IMG/VR virus record: IMGVR_UViG_3300042890_000947
Location: 1-64,000 of that record
From: a virus
Strand: one strand, 5' to 3'
Length of the DNA stretch: 64,000 nt
The notes under the pieces were generated by a model, which did no database searches, was not told the DNA's origin, and worked only from the letters and a program-made list of their open reading frames with translations. Of this stretch, positions 24,397 through 33,344 are shown one piece after another (the first letter of the stretch is position 1; each line of letters begins with the position of its first letter). The translations under genes were made by a program, and so were the position numbers.

Positions 24397-24427
24397 TTGA
24401 CTTGAGACATAGGATGTGATATAAATA
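24397..24427 (+). promoter_or_regulatory. overlapping sigma70-like and T4 late promoters for hsp20
   Basis: TTGACT (24397-24402), 17 bp, TATAAA (24420-24425) preceded by TGA (an extended -10). The same -10 is the start of TATAAATA (24420-24427). The site is 60 bp before hsp20, and the element GGATGTGATATAAATA recurs at 52443-52458. Confidence 0.65.
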
Positions 24428-24488
24428 TGTATGTCTTCGCCTGAATGGGAAGACTTAAACAACTAACTTGCTAAACAGGAGTTAACAC

Positions 24489-25022
24489 ATGACTATCAAT
24501 AAAATCCCCTTTTTCGATCCTATGTCTTTTTCTCTTCCGAAGCAGTTCAATACCACAATTGGATTTGAACCAATCTTGAAGAGACTTTCGGAAATGTCAG
24601 AAACCCTTCCTAAGATTCCTACTTATCCGCCTTACAATATCAGACAGACTGGTGAAAACACCTACGTTATTGAAATCGCTGTTGCTGGTTTTGGCAAGCA
24701 GGATCTGGAACTTGAGCTAGAAGATGGTAAGCTTACCGTCAAGGGCAATATTCATACAAATGACACCGACGACAATTATATCTTCAAGGGAATTGCAGAA
24801 CGTGCTTTCACTCGCCAGTTCGCTCTGGCCGATACAATTGAAATTAAGAATGCTGATTTGATTAACGGTATGCTAAAGATTTGGCTTGAACGCTTCATTC
24901 CTGAAGATAAGAAGCCAAAGAAAATCAACATCGGCGAAAAGACTGAATCCAAGAAAGAACTTCTCAACGAGGATGGCAATACTGCCACCAAAGAGTATCT
25001 ACAAGATAGATCGGAGAAGTAA
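24489..25022 (+). CDS. hsp20: small heat-shock protein (Hsp20)
   Basis: 177 residues with an alpha-crystallin domain from about 50 to 150: YPPYNIRQTGENTYVIEIAVAGF, DLELELEDGKLTVKG, then NGMLKIWLERFIPE containing the beta-9-like strand. IbpA-type ATP-independent chaperone that holds unfolding proteins in the cytoplasm. Hsp20 genes are a regular accessory of T4-like phages of marine bacteria. It has its own early/late promoter and opens a short unit with two tiny genes, ended by a terminator. Confidence 0.88.
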   Translation: MTINKIPFFDPMSFSLPKQFNTTIGFEPILKRLSEMSETLPKIPTYPPYNIRQTGENTYVIEIAVAGFGKQDLELELEDGKLTVKGNIHTNDTDDNYIFKGIAERAFTRQFALADTIEIKNADLINGMLKIWLERFIPEDKKPKKINIGEKTESKKELLNEDGNTATKEYLQDRSEK

Positions 25023-25171
25023 TGATAAGAACACTGAAGAAACTATTCACTCGCAAGAGTGAGCATGATCGTATGTATGATTATCTTTGTCAAGCTACCG
25101 ATCAAGCTCACTTAGAATGGCTTCAGCGTGAATGGGACCGCAAGTCCTATAACGATAGGAGACATTGGTAA
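25022..25171 (+). CDS. DUF3563-like small protein
   Basis: 49 residues, too short for most gene callers. ATG 25022 overlaps the hsp20 stop. The pattern YDYLCQATDQAHLEWLQREWD resembles DUF3563, a short alpha/betaproteobacterial family of unknown function. Its coupling to hsp20 makes translation likely. Confidence 0.55.
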   Translation: MIRTLKKLFTRKSEHDRMYDYLCQATDQAHLEWLQREWDRKSYNDRRHW

Positions 25172-25218
25172 TGGCTCCTTATACTAATGAAGAAGCTGAT
25201 TGGCTATCTGGCCAATGA
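25171..25218 (+). CDS. possible 15-residue peptide
   Basis: ATG 25171 overlaps the stop of the preceding gene and codes MAPYTNEEADWLSGQ before TGA. It lies just before a terminator. The start/stop overlap copies the local operon style, but the peptide is so short that expression is uncertain. Confidence 0.25.
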   Translation: MAPYTNEEADWLSGQ

Positions 25219-25227
25219 CACTACATA

Positions 25228-25259
25228 CTGAGGAGCAATAACGCTCCTCAGTTTTTATT
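25228..25259 (+). terminator. intrinsic terminator after the hsp20 unit
   Basis: Stem CTGAGGAGC (25228-25236), loop AATAAC, GCTCCTCAG (25243-25251), then TTTTTATT. Perfect 9-bp GC-rich stem with a T-run. It separates hsp20 from pstS. Confidence 0.8.
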
Positions 25260-25271
25260 ATGGAGAAATGT

Positions 25272-26243
25272 ATGAATAAGACTATGCTTACTCTTGCTGC
25301 TGTTCTGTTTGCTTTTGGTACCAGTTCAGTTTATGCTACCAGTGATGTTATCCGTATTGTAGGATCATCTACAGTTTATCCCTTCACAACCACTGTCGCA
25401 GAACAGTTCGCTAAGAAGAATGGTGTTTCAGCACCAATCGTTGAAGCAACTGGCACTGGTGGTGGTATCAAGATGTTCTGTGCTGGTAACGGTCCGGATA
25501 CTCCTGATGCTGTGAATGCTTCTCGTAAGATGAAGGATGAAGAGAAGAAGATTTGTGCTGAGAATGGTGTAGAAAACATCACCGAAATGGCAATCGGTAT
25601 TGATGCCATTGTAGTCGCAATGTCTAAGGATCATCCTGGCATCAACCTATCAACAAACGATATCTATCGCGCTCTTGCGAAGTATGTGGTTGTTGATGGT
25701 AAGTTTGTCGAAAATCCAGTAAAGACTTGGAATGAGGTTCGTTCTGATCTTCCTTCTGACAAGATTGAAGTTCTTGGCCCGCCGCCAACTTCAGGTACGC
25801 GCGACTCATTTGTAGAGTTGGTATTTGAGAAGGAATGCAAGGCTGACATTAAGAATAACAACTTGATCGTTTCAGAAGAAGATACAAAGGCATTCTGTCA
25901 ATCAGTTCGTGAAGATGGCGCATACATCGAAGCGGGTGAGAATGATAATCTAATCGTTCAGAAGCTTCAATCGAATCCTGCTGCTCTCGGTATCTTTGGT
26001 TATTCATTCCTTGAAGAGAACCTAAACACTATTCAGGGCGCAACAATCAATGATGTTGCACCAGAATATGATGCTATCGCTGCTGGTAATTATCCAATCG
26101 CTCGTAAGCTCTATGTTTATTTCAAGGGATCACACTTTGAATCAAATCCAGACTTGAAGAAGTTTATGGATGAATATCAGAGCGACGAAGCTATTGGCGA
26201 AGAAGGATATTTGGCTGAGAAGGGTCTTATCCCGCTTAAGTAA
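25272..26243 (+). CDS. pstS: PstS-like periplasmic phosphate-binding protein
   Basis: 323 residues from ATG 25272, with GGAG just upstream; the ATG at 25260 would place that ribosome site inside the gene. A clear signal peptide (MLTLAAVLFAFGTSSVYA) is followed by the phosphate-binding loops GSSTVYPFTT and TGTGGG, and later PTSGTRDSF. It would be exported and captures phosphate for the host Pst transporter. Phage pstS genes are known host-derived accessory genes that support phosphate uptake during infection. No Pho box recognised. It lies just after a terminator, so it must depend on readthrough or an unseen promoter. Confidence 0.88.
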   Translation: MNKTMLTLAAVLFAFGTSSVYATSDVIRIVGSSTVYPFTTTVAEQFAKKNGVSAPIVEATGTGGGIKMFCAGNGPDTPDAVNASRKMKDEEKKICAENGVENITEMAIGIDAIVVAMSKDHPGINLSTNDIYRALAKYVVVDGKFVENPVKTWNEVRSDLPSDKIEVLGPPPTSGTRDSFVELVFEKECKADIKNNNLIVSEEDTKAFCQSVREDGAYIEAGENDNLIVQKLQSNPAALGIFGYSFLEENLNTIQGATINDVAPEYDAIAAGNYPIARKLYVYFKGSHFESNPDLKKFMDEYQSDEAIGEEGYLAEKGLIPLK

Positions 26244-26246
26244 TAC

Positions 26247-26290
26247 TTGACAATCTGGAGAGGATGATATATACTATCATCTTCTCCTTT
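26247..26290 (+). promoter_or_regulatory. sigma70-like promoter embedded in a terminator hairpin
   Basis: TTGACA (26247-26252), 17 bp, TATACT (26270-26275). The same bases fold as GGAGAGGATGATA pairing with TATCATCTTCTCC followed by TTTCTTT. This looks like the pstS terminator. The -10 occupies the loop. Same design as at 255-305. Confidence 0.65.
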
Positions 26291-26305
26291 CTTTATAGGT
26301 ATATT

Positions 26306-27055
26306 ATGAAACTCATTATTGAAAAGTCTGTGGTCGTTGTTACCCCTACAGTAGGTTCAGCAAAACTTGCTGATGCTGTTGAGAGCGTTGCGAATCAGAC
26401 ATATAAAAATCTCACACATCTTTTGGTTCTAGATGGAACTGAACATCTAGAACGTTTTAATAAAAATCTTGTGCACCAAGATAAGGATCATTGGAATCTT
26501 CAATTTATGTTTCTACCTTGGAACACTGGAGGGACTGGTGGCAAATTCTACGGGCATCGCATCTATGCTGGTGTTCCTCATTTTCTCAATGCTGATTATG
26601 TCTTTTTTCTTGATGAAGATAATTGGTATGAACCCGATCATGTGAGAACTCTTGTAGAGGTGCTTGATCGTGGTAACGATTTCGCATACTCATTCCGCAA
26701 AATATACTCCCCCGATAAGACATATATCGCAGACGATAACTGTGAAGCACTAGGCAAATGGCCAATCTATTTCTCTCACAATGATCCGCAGTATCTTGTT
26801 GATACATCTTCGTTTGCCTTCAATACAAAATTCCTACAGAAGACTTGTCATTTATGGCATTCTGGTTGGGGCGGTGATCGCAGATATCTTTACAGTGTAT
26901 TAGCTCAGAATCCTAAGTGGGATACAAGTTATAAACACACTCTCTGTTATAGAACAGACGCAAATCCAAATTCTCCTGATGCTGATTTCTTCATCAAGGG
27001 CAACGAACAACAGCTTGAACATTATAATGGAGCATTACCATGGATTACAAATTAG
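26306..27055 (+). CDS. family 2-like glycosyltransferase
   Basis: 249 residues from ATG 26306. VVVVTPTVGSAKLADAVESVANQTY is the nucleotide-binding N-terminal strand of GT2 enzymes, and VFFLDEDNWYEPDHV carries the DxD-type metal site. It ends with a possible catalytic loop HSGWGGDRRY. First gene of a long coupled run to 38.8 kb. Donor and acceptor are unknown. Confidence 0.78.
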   Translation: MKLIIEKSVVVVTPTVGSAKLADAVESVANQTYKNLTHLLVLDGTEHLERFNKNLVHQDKDHWNLQFMFLPWNTGGTGGKFYGHRIYAGVPHFLNADYVFFLDEDNWYEPDHVRTLVEVLDRGNDFAYSFRKIYSPDKTYIADDNCEALGKWPIYFSHNDPQYLVDTSSFAFNTKFLQKTCHLWHSGWGGDRRYLYSVLAQNPKWDTSYKHTLCYRTDANPNSPDADFFIKGNEQQLEHYNGALPWITN

Positions 27056-27621
27056 TACTACCCGGCCAAGAAGTGATAGAATCAAACAGTCTTTCTCATT
27101 TAACATTAGAATACTTAAAAACGTATGCTTCAGGTGATATTTTTGTTGAAACTGGCACATATCTCGGTGATACTGTAAGACTTGCTCTTGAGCATGGTTT
27201 TAAGAAGATACATTCGATTGAGTTGAACAAGAAGCTTTATGATGATGCTGTAGAAATGTTTAAGGATGAACCAGCCGTGAAGATTTGGCTTGGCGATTCT
27301 GCCGAGATTCTTCCTGTTATCATTAATGAGATTGGAGATAACCGTGCTACTTTCTGGTTAGACGCTCACGCATCTGGACCTCTTGTTGGTGGCAAGAGCG
27401 GAGGTTCTCCTGTGGTAGATGAGTTAGCTATCATTAATGCTAGTGTTTGTAAAGAACACACTATCTTTATTGATGATAAGAGATTATTTGGTTCGGCCGA
27501 ATGGTCTTATGTGAGTTTATCAAGTGCTATGGAAAATCTTTTAAAGATAAATCCAAAATATAGAATTGAATTTCTTGATGGACACATTCCTAATGATGTG
27601 ATTTGCGCGAGAGTAGAATAA
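27040..27621 (+). CDS. class I SAM-dependent methyltransferase-like
   Basis: 193 residues. FVETGTYLGDTVRLALEHG corresponds to SAM motif I, IHSIELNKKLYDDA to motif II, and TFWLDAHASG to the motif IV/V region. Resembles small phage methyltransferases that act on sugars. It overlaps the preceding glycosyltransferase by 16 nt and the next gene by one base, and so is likely cotranslated with them. Confidence 0.65.
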   Translation: MDYKLVLPGQEVIESNSLSHLTLEYLKTYASGDIFVETGTYLGDTVRLALEHGFKKIHSIELNKKLYDDAVEMFKDEPAVKIWLGDSAEILPVIINEIGDNRATFWLDAHASGPLVGGKSGGSPVVDELAIINASVCKEHTIFIDDKRLFGSAEWSYVSLSSAMENLLKINPKYRIEFLDGHIPNDVICARVE

Positions 27622-28526
27622 TGGGTAAAGACTTAATTATTGGTGGCGCTTCTGGCTACACCTGGGATCAATTGAAGTACTGGGTCAATTCAATTCAGCT
27701 TTCTGGTTTTGCTGGTGATGTTGTTCTAGTCGCAACAAACATCACTAAAGAGACAATTGATAAGCTCACAAGCAAGGGTGTTATTCTTGAATTGTATGGC
27801 AATAAGGATGCTGAAGGCAACTTTACAGCACACACAAATGGTGCGCCTCATGTAGAACGCTTCTTCTATATCTGGAACTACATCAGACAAAATCTAGATT
27901 TATATGATTTCGTGATCACGACGGACACGCGCGATGTTGTGTTTCAGCAGAATCCCTCTGCTTGGCTTGATGAGATGATTTTCTCTGGTCGTGAAACTAT
28001 TGTTGTAGCTTCTGAGGGAATGAAATATGAAGACGAGCCTTGGAGCAATAACAATTTATTAGAATCTTTCGGACCATATTTCCATAGCATATATAAGTCG
28101 AATCCAATTTTCAACGTTGGTACTATTGCGGGCGAAGCTGCGTACATTGCTGACTTACTATTTTTGATCTTCCAGTTGTCTATCAACAGACCTATTCCGA
28201 TTGTTGATCAAGCTGTATTCAATATCATTCTTCAACAGAAGCCGTATAAGGATATTGTTAAGTTCTCATACAACTCTGATGGGTGGGCAATTCAGCTTGG
28301 CACAACAATTGAGGCGGTAAAGTCTGGCGCTGGTGATATTGGCATGAGCGTAGCACAGAATCCATCAAACATGATTCTATATCAAGCTAAGTATTTTGAT
28401 GAGCAACCGCGACTAACTGCTGATGGTTATGTTGAGAACGAAAAAGGCAATAGATTTGTAATTGTTCACCAATATGATCGCACTAATTCTTGGAAAAATA
28501 AGATTATGGAGAAGTATAATGACTAA
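27621..28526 (+). CDS. glycosyltransferase-like protein
   Basis: 301 residues from ATG 27621, overlapping the previous TAA. It has GT-A-like features: DVVLVATN, then DFVITTDTRDVVFQ with a DxR/DxD-type site, then IFNVGTIAGEAAYIADL and the D-containing PIVDQAVFN. Similar to putative glycosyltransferases in phage and nodulation-type loci. The substrate is unknown. Confidence 0.6.
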   Translation: MGKDLIIGGASGYTWDQLKYWVNSIQLSGFAGDVVLVATNITKETIDKLTSKGVILELYGNKDAEGNFTAHTNGAPHVERFFYIWNYIRQNLDLYDFVITTDTRDVVFQQNPSAWLDEMIFSGRETIVVASEGMKYEDEPWSNNNLLESFGPYFHSIYKSNPIFNVGTIAGEAAYIADLLFLIFQLSINRPIPIVDQAVFNIILQQKPYKDIVKFSYNSDGWAIQLGTTIEAVKSGAGDIGMSVAQNPSNMILYQAKYFDEQPRLTADGYVENEKGNRFVIVHQYDRTNSWKNKIMEKYND

Positions 28527-29544
28527 GACTGTATTGATTACTGGCGGCGCTGGCTTTATCGCACACCATGTTGTGGGACATTTATTGGATAATACAGACT
28601 GGAATATTATCACATTAGATAGACTTGATTATTCTGGCAATTTGAATAGATTATATGAAGTCACTCATGATCGTCCTTCCGATCAAACAAAGAGAGTTCG
28701 TACTGTTTTTCATGATTTGAAGGCTGAACTTAATCCTCTCGTACAGAATTTTGTTGGTAAGCCAGATATCATTCTTCATTTGGCAGCAGCTTCACATGTG
28801 GATCGTTCTATTTCACATCCTATAGAATGTATTACAGATAATGTCATGGGCACAGCTAACTTGCTTGAGTACGCGCGTAGACTTGATAATCTTGAAATGT
28901 TCCTTTATTTTAGTACTGATGAAATCTTTGGTGTAGCACCTCCCGGTGTTGCGTACAAGGAACGTGATCGTTACAACTCGACCAATCCTTACTCAGCATC
29001 TAAGGCAGGCGCAGAAGAACTGTGTGTTGCGTATGAGAACACATACAAGATGCCAATGATGGTCACTCACACAATGAACGTGTTTGGCGAACGTCAGACT
29101 CCAGAGAAGTTTATTCCTCTGTCTATTAAGAAGGTACTACACGATGAAGTAGTGACTATTCATGCTGATCCCACAAAGACAAGAGCAGGATCTCGTTTCT
29201 ATGTTCATGCTAAGGATGTGGCTGACGCACTGTTATTCTTATTACAGAATAATCCACAGATTGAACCAGATTTTGGTATGGCAAAGTGTCGCAAATTTAA
29301 TATTGTTGGTAAAGAAGAAGTGGACAATCTTTCTCTTGCTAAGATGATTGCTGCCGCTCAGAATAAGGAACTAAAATATGAGATGGTTGATTTTCATACT
29401 TCTAGACCAGGTCACGATCTTAGGTATGCTCTCTCTGGTGATCTTATGCGGTCACTTGGTTGGGAACCTAGACTTGCTTTAAGTGAGCGCATCAAGGAAG
29501 TATCTGATTGGTATATGAATAATACCAAATGGTTAGGAATGTAA
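28519..29544 (+). CDS. dTDP-glucose 4,6-dehydratase-like enzyme
   Basis: 341 residues from ATG 28519, overlapping the upstream gene by 8 nt. An SDR fold with the NAD motif GGAGFIAHH near the N-terminus, LHLAAASHVDRSI, YFSTDEIFG and the catalytic YSASKAGAE (YxxxK). The Ser/Thr-Asp-Glu triad STDEIFG fits RmlB-type 4,6-dehydratases rather than plain epimerases. It would make a 4-keto-6-deoxy nucleotide sugar, the usual precursor for deoxysugars. The next gene, a sugar C-methyltransferase, acts on such intermediates. Confidence 0.8.
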   Translation: MTKTVLITGGAGFIAHHVVGHLLDNTDWNIITLDRLDYSGNLNRLYEVTHDRPSDQTKRVRTVFHDLKAELNPLVQNFVGKPDIILHLAAASHVDRSISHPIECITDNVMGTANLLEYARRLDNLEMFLYFSTDEIFGVAPPGVAYKERDRYNSTNPYSASKAGAEELCVAYENTYKMPMMVTHTMNVFGERQTPEKFIPLSIKKVLHDEVVTIHADPTKTRAGSRFYVHAKDVADALLFLLQNNPQIEPDFGMAKCRKFNIVGKEEVDNLSLAKMIAAAQNKELKYEMVDFHTSRPGHDLRYALSGDLMRSLGWEPRLALSERIKEVSDWYMNNTKWLGM

Positions 29545-29545
29545 T

Positions 29546-30739
29546 ATGGAAAACTGCGTAGAAATTAAAGAATGTATTGCGTGTGGAGGCAATCATTTAA
29601 AGTCTCTACTTGATCTTGGAATACAGCCTCTAGCTAATTCGTTTGTTAAGACAGACAATGAACCAGAGGCTGTGTATCCTCTCGCTACCAATTATTGCGA
29701 AGAATGCTTTCATGTACAATTGACACATAAAGTTAATCCTGATCTTTTGTTCAAGAACTATCTCTATGTGTCTGGTACTACAAAGACTCAGTTAGAATAC
29801 TTTGATTGGTTTGCTCAGTTTGTTATGGAAAACCATAAAGCGGATCGTGTTTTAGATATCGGCTGCAATGACGGCTCACAACTTGACGCATTCAAGAAGT
29901 ATGGCGCATTGACTTTCGGTGTTGATCCTGCAGAAAATCTATATCAGATCAGTTCCAAGAATCATCATGTACATTGTGGCTATTTTGATAGCACTTATCC
30001 TAGAATTGGATGTGGTGCTGTTATCTGCCAAAATGCTTTTGCTCACAACTATGACCAGCTTACATTCTTAAAGAATATGGCTAACGTTGTGTCAGATGAA
30101 GGGTACATCTATATTACTACATCACAGGCCGACATGGTCTTGAACTGTGAGTTTGATACTATCTATCACGAACATCTTTCTTTCTATAACGTTCGTTCTA
30201 TGAATGAACTGTGTAAAAGGGCTGGACTAAATCTAGTAGAAGTATTAAAGCATCCGATTCATGGCACTAGCTTTATCTTTGTTATATCAAAGTCAAAAGC
30301 TAGACCTTCATATATCAATCTTCTTATTAAGAATGAAGAAACATATCATCTTTATGATGAGAACACCTATGAAGCTTACGTTGAGGAATGTAAGAATATT
30401 ATAGAAGCGTTTGGTATTGAAGTTAGAAACCACAAGGCAGCGGGTAAGACTGTTATTGGCTATGGTGCTCCAGCTAAGGGCAACACTCTACTAAACGCAG
30501 CAAACATCATACTTGATTTCATCATTGATGATAATCCTATGAAGCAAGGATTGTTTACTCCTGGTATGCGCGTTCCTATCTTCTCTTCGGAAAAGATGAA
30601 TGAATATGCCAATGAAGATGTTGTATTCGTGCCTCTTGCTTGGAACTTCTTTGAAGAGATTCAAGCTAAGATTAAAAAGCTTCGTCCTGACAAGAAGGAT
30701 TCTTTTGTAAGATATTTTCCATACGTGTTTACGGAATAA
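29546..30739 (+). CDS. sugar C-methyltransferase (zinc-binding, TylCIII/NovU type)
   Basis: 397 residues. N-terminal zinc-binding cysteines (CIACGG and YCEECFHVQL) precede a Rossmann SAM domain (VLDIGCNDGSQLDAFKKYG). IYHEHLSFYNV contains the YHEHLSY-type catalytic tract of this family. A C-terminal domain (TVIGYGAPAKGNTLLN) completes the standard architecture, and the length is normal for the family. It adds a branch methyl to a 4-keto deoxysugar, consistent with the dehydratase gene upstream. Confidence 0.82.
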   Translation: MENCVEIKECIACGGNHLKSLLDLGIQPLANSFVKTDNEPEAVYPLATNYCEECFHVQLTHKVNPDLLFKNYLYVSGTTKTQLEYFDWFAQFVMENHKADRVLDIGCNDGSQLDAFKKYGALTFGVDPAENLYQISSKNHHVHCGYFDSTYPRIGCGAVICQNAFAHNYDQLTFLKNMANVVSDEGYIYITTSQADMVLNCEFDTIYHEHLSFYNVRSMNELCKRAGLNLVEVLKHPIHGTSFIFVISKSKARPSYINLLIKNEETYHLYDENTYEAYVEECKNIIEAFGIEVRNHKAAGKTVIGYGAPAKGNTLLNAANIILDFIIDDNPMKQGLFTPGMRVPIFSSEKMNEYANEDVVFVPLAWNFFEEIQAKIKKLRPDKKDSFVRYFPYVFTE

Positions 30740-30751
30740 GTGAGGTATAAT

Positions 30752-31630
30752 ATGAAGAAAAAACTTAAATTAGGTTTTACCGATGCGTATGATAATGCTA
30801 AGAAAACTCTAACCGATATTCTCGGTAGATACTACGAAATTATTCGAGATGATACCAATCCAGATTATCTTATCTTTTGTGATCCTACATTTGGTACCAA
30901 CAACTACACATATAAAAACTGCAAGAAGATTTTATTTACAGGCGAAAATTATCGTCCAACATATTTCACATATGATTATGCTATCACATTTGATCATGAG
31001 AGTAGTCCAAAGCACTATCGTTTACCGCTATATGTTGCTGAAATGTTGTCGGCAACATATGATACAGACTACAAGGACTTCTATCATGTACTGAATAGAA
31101 AAGTTGATATTGAATATGAATGGGACAGAAAAACAGAATTTTGTTCTTTCGTTCAAAGTAATCCCAACTGTGAAACTCGCAATATTTTCTTTGATCTTCT
31201 CTCAGAATATAAGAAAGTGAATTCGGCAGGGCCGCACAAGAACAACATAGGATATACTATTCCTAAAAAGCTTCAAGCAAAAATTGATTTTGTTTCTAAA
31301 CACAAGTTTAACATTGCTTTTGAGAACGGTAGTTATCCTGGGTATGTAACCGAAAAGATATTGAATACTTTCTATTCGAATACAATACCTATATACTGGG
31401 GGAGTCTAACTGTTGTGCGTGATTTTAATCCAAAAGCATTTATCAATAGTCATGAGTATGTAAATTTGGGTGAGGTCGTTGATCGTGTTAGAGAACTGGA
31501 CAATAACAAGAACCTGTATCTTGATATGCTTTCACAATCTGCTGTCAAAGATAACAGACCAAATGAATGGATGAACTTTGATGAATTTTATAAGTGGTTC
31601 GATACTTTTGTTTATGAGGATAAATTGTAA
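30752..31630 (+). CDS. GT10-like (fucosyltransferase family) glycosyltransferase
   Basis: 292 residues from ATG 30752. The C-terminal half has the GT10 signature: FNIAFENGSYPGYVTEKIL, then NTIPIYWGSLTVVRDFNPKAFIN. These match the alpha-1,3/4-fucosyltransferase donor-binding region. The N-terminus is diverged. It probably transfers fucose or a related deoxysugar to a glycan. Confidence 0.75.
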   Translation: MKKKLKLGFTDAYDNAKKTLTDILGRYYEIIRDDTNPDYLIFCDPTFGTNNYTYKNCKKILFTGENYRPTYFTYDYAITFDHESSPKHYRLPLYVAEMLSATYDTDYKDFYHVLNRKVDIEYEWDRKTEFCSFVQSNPNCETRNIFFDLLSEYKKVNSAGPHKNNIGYTIPKKLQAKIDFVSKHKFNIAFENGSYPGYVTEKILNTFYSNTIPIYWGSLTVVRDFNPKAFINSHEYVNLGEVVDRVRELDNNKNLYLDMLSQSAVKDNRPNEWMNFDEFYKWFDTFVYEDKL

Positions 31631-32577
31631 TGAGTAACGCTCGTATTATGTTTGTGGTACATCGATATGCTCCATTTCCTGGTGGCTCTGAGTATTATGT
31701 GAGAGATATGGCAGAAGAATGTGTGAGACGTGGCTATGATGTTACCGTACTTGCTCATGAGCATCAGGGCGACTTAAACGGCGTTAAAGTTACAAACGAT
31801 TATAACATTCTTAATCAGCGATGGAATCTCATAGTTGTTCATGGCGGCGATGTTATCTCTCAGAATATTGTTCATGCGAATGCCTATGCTTTAAGAAAAA
31901 CACCTGTTGTCTATATGATTATCAAACCGAGCGAAAGCGAAATTTGTTACAATGGATTAAAGCATCATCGATTCATAGCATATTCAACTTCTGTCGATAT
32001 CAATCATATCAAGAAATTTGGATATCTTAATAAAGCTCGGCGCATTCGTCATGGAATGAATGTTGGGCAAACCATAAAACCAAAATTGAAATATCCTAAG
32101 ACAACTTTCGTTTCTGCTGGTGGTTTTTGGCCAAATAAGGCAATGGTGCCTCTTGCTCAAGAATTCATACATGCGAACATACCAAATACAGAACTCCATC
32201 TATACGGATATCATCCTGGAGAAATGCCACCGAATACAAGTAATGTTAAGGTATTTCTTGGCAAACCAAAAGATGAAGTTGCTCAAGCTATCGCAAGTGC
32301 GGATGCTTATATTATGAATAGCTATGATGAAGGATTCGGTCTTGTTCTTTTGGAAGCAATGATGAATAAGACACCTTGGTATGCTCGTAACATTGCTGGA
32401 GCTAAAGATATGTCATCATATGGTAAAATCTATGATAACGAATCAGAACTTATGTTGATGCTGATGAGATTTAAAAGAGTTGACAAAGAGATTGAAGATA
32501 GCTATAATTACGTCATGGCAAATCACACAATCGAACAAACGGTAAATGATATCGAAGATATTCTATGGGAAATTTAG
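31630..32577 (+). CDS. GT-B fold glycosyltransferase (family 4)
   Basis: 315 residues. RYAPFPGGSEYYVRDMAEE is the N-terminal acceptor-side loop of GT4 enzymes. The donor domain has FVSAGGFWPNKA and the E-x7-E motif in DEGFGLVLLEAM. Retaining sugar transferase, probably extending the same glycan as its neighbours. ATG overlaps the preceding TAA. Confidence 0.8.
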   Translation: MSNARIMFVVHRYAPFPGGSEYYVRDMAEECVRRGYDVTVLAHEHQGDLNGVKVTNDYNILNQRWNLIVVHGGDVISQNIVHANAYALRKTPVVYMIIKPSESEICYNGLKHHRFIAYSTSVDINHIKKFGYLNKARRIRHGMNVGQTIKPKLKYPKTTFVSAGGFWPNKAMVPLAQEFIHANIPNTELHLYGYHPGEMPPNTSNVKVFLGKPKDEVAQAIASADAYIMNSYDEGFGLVLLEAMMNKTPWYARNIAGAKDMSSYGKIYDNESELMLMLMRFKRVDKEIEDSYNYVMANHTIEQTVNDIEDILWEI

Positions 32578-33344
32578 AAGTTTCATTTGGCATCTGCCTT
32601 TCTCCAGAGTATGATGTTAATCAATTACAAAATCTCGTAGACAGTATTGGAAAACAATCTGATGCTGTCTACGAAGTTAATCTTATTGGAAAATTTAGAA
32701 ACGATGTGAATCTTCCTAAAAATTCAAACATTATTGATTTTGATGAAACACAGAAAAAGGGTTGGATCACAAAGAAGAAGAATATACTCGTCAATAATTC
32801 AAAGTATGATATTGTCTGTCTCATACACGATTACTATATATTACATCTCAATTGGCATGAAGGCATGAGACGTTATAATGATGAGAATCCTAATTGGAAT
32901 ATTCTTATGAATAGGGTGCATCGATATGAGGGTGATCGTCATAGTGACTGGCTTGTAAATCAAAAATATATGGATAAGCTTTTAGAAAAATATCCTAGTC
33001 TACATAATGAATTATACTCTGTTGCTCCCGATAACTGGAATGGCGCGAGATGGGTTTGCGGTCTGCCTTACTCCGAACAAGGTCTCACGCATCTACAATA
33101 TATAAGTGGTGGATACATTCTAGCAAAGAAGAAGGTACTCACAGATGTTGTGCTAGATGAATCGTTTGTTTGGGGTCAAGCAGAAGATTTGGCATGGAGT
33201 GAAAGTGTTATTGATGCTGGTTACAAATTTCAATTTAATCCTTATTCAGACGTTTCTATACAGAAGCCTAATAAGTGGAAAGTTGGACAGATGACCGACG
33301 AATGTGTTAAAAGGCTTAAGGAGATATTTGATAATGGCCACTGA
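32565..33344 (+). CDS. GT-A type glycosyltransferase-like protein
   Basis: 259 residues, overlapping the GT4 gene by 13 nt. FGICLSPEYDVNQLQNLVDSI begins a GT2-like fold. CLIHDYYILHLNWHEGM replaces the usual DxD (H-D-Y), and SGGYILAKKKV with VWGQAEDLAWSESV resembles the acceptor/catalytic region of the family. The altered metal motif makes the activity less certain. Confidence 0.6.
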   Translation: MGNLEVSFGICLSPEYDVNQLQNLVDSIGKQSDAVYEVNLIGKFRNDVNLPKNSNIIDFDETQKKGWITKKKNILVNNSKYDIVCLIHDYYILHLNWHEGMRRYNDENPNWNILMNRVHRYEGDRHSDWLVNQKYMDKLLEKYPSLHNELYSVAPDNWNGARWVCGLPYSEQGLTHLQYISGGYILAKKKVLTDVVLDESFVWGQAEDLAWSESVIDAGYKFQFNPYSDVSIQKPNKWKVGQMTDECVKRLKEIFDNGH

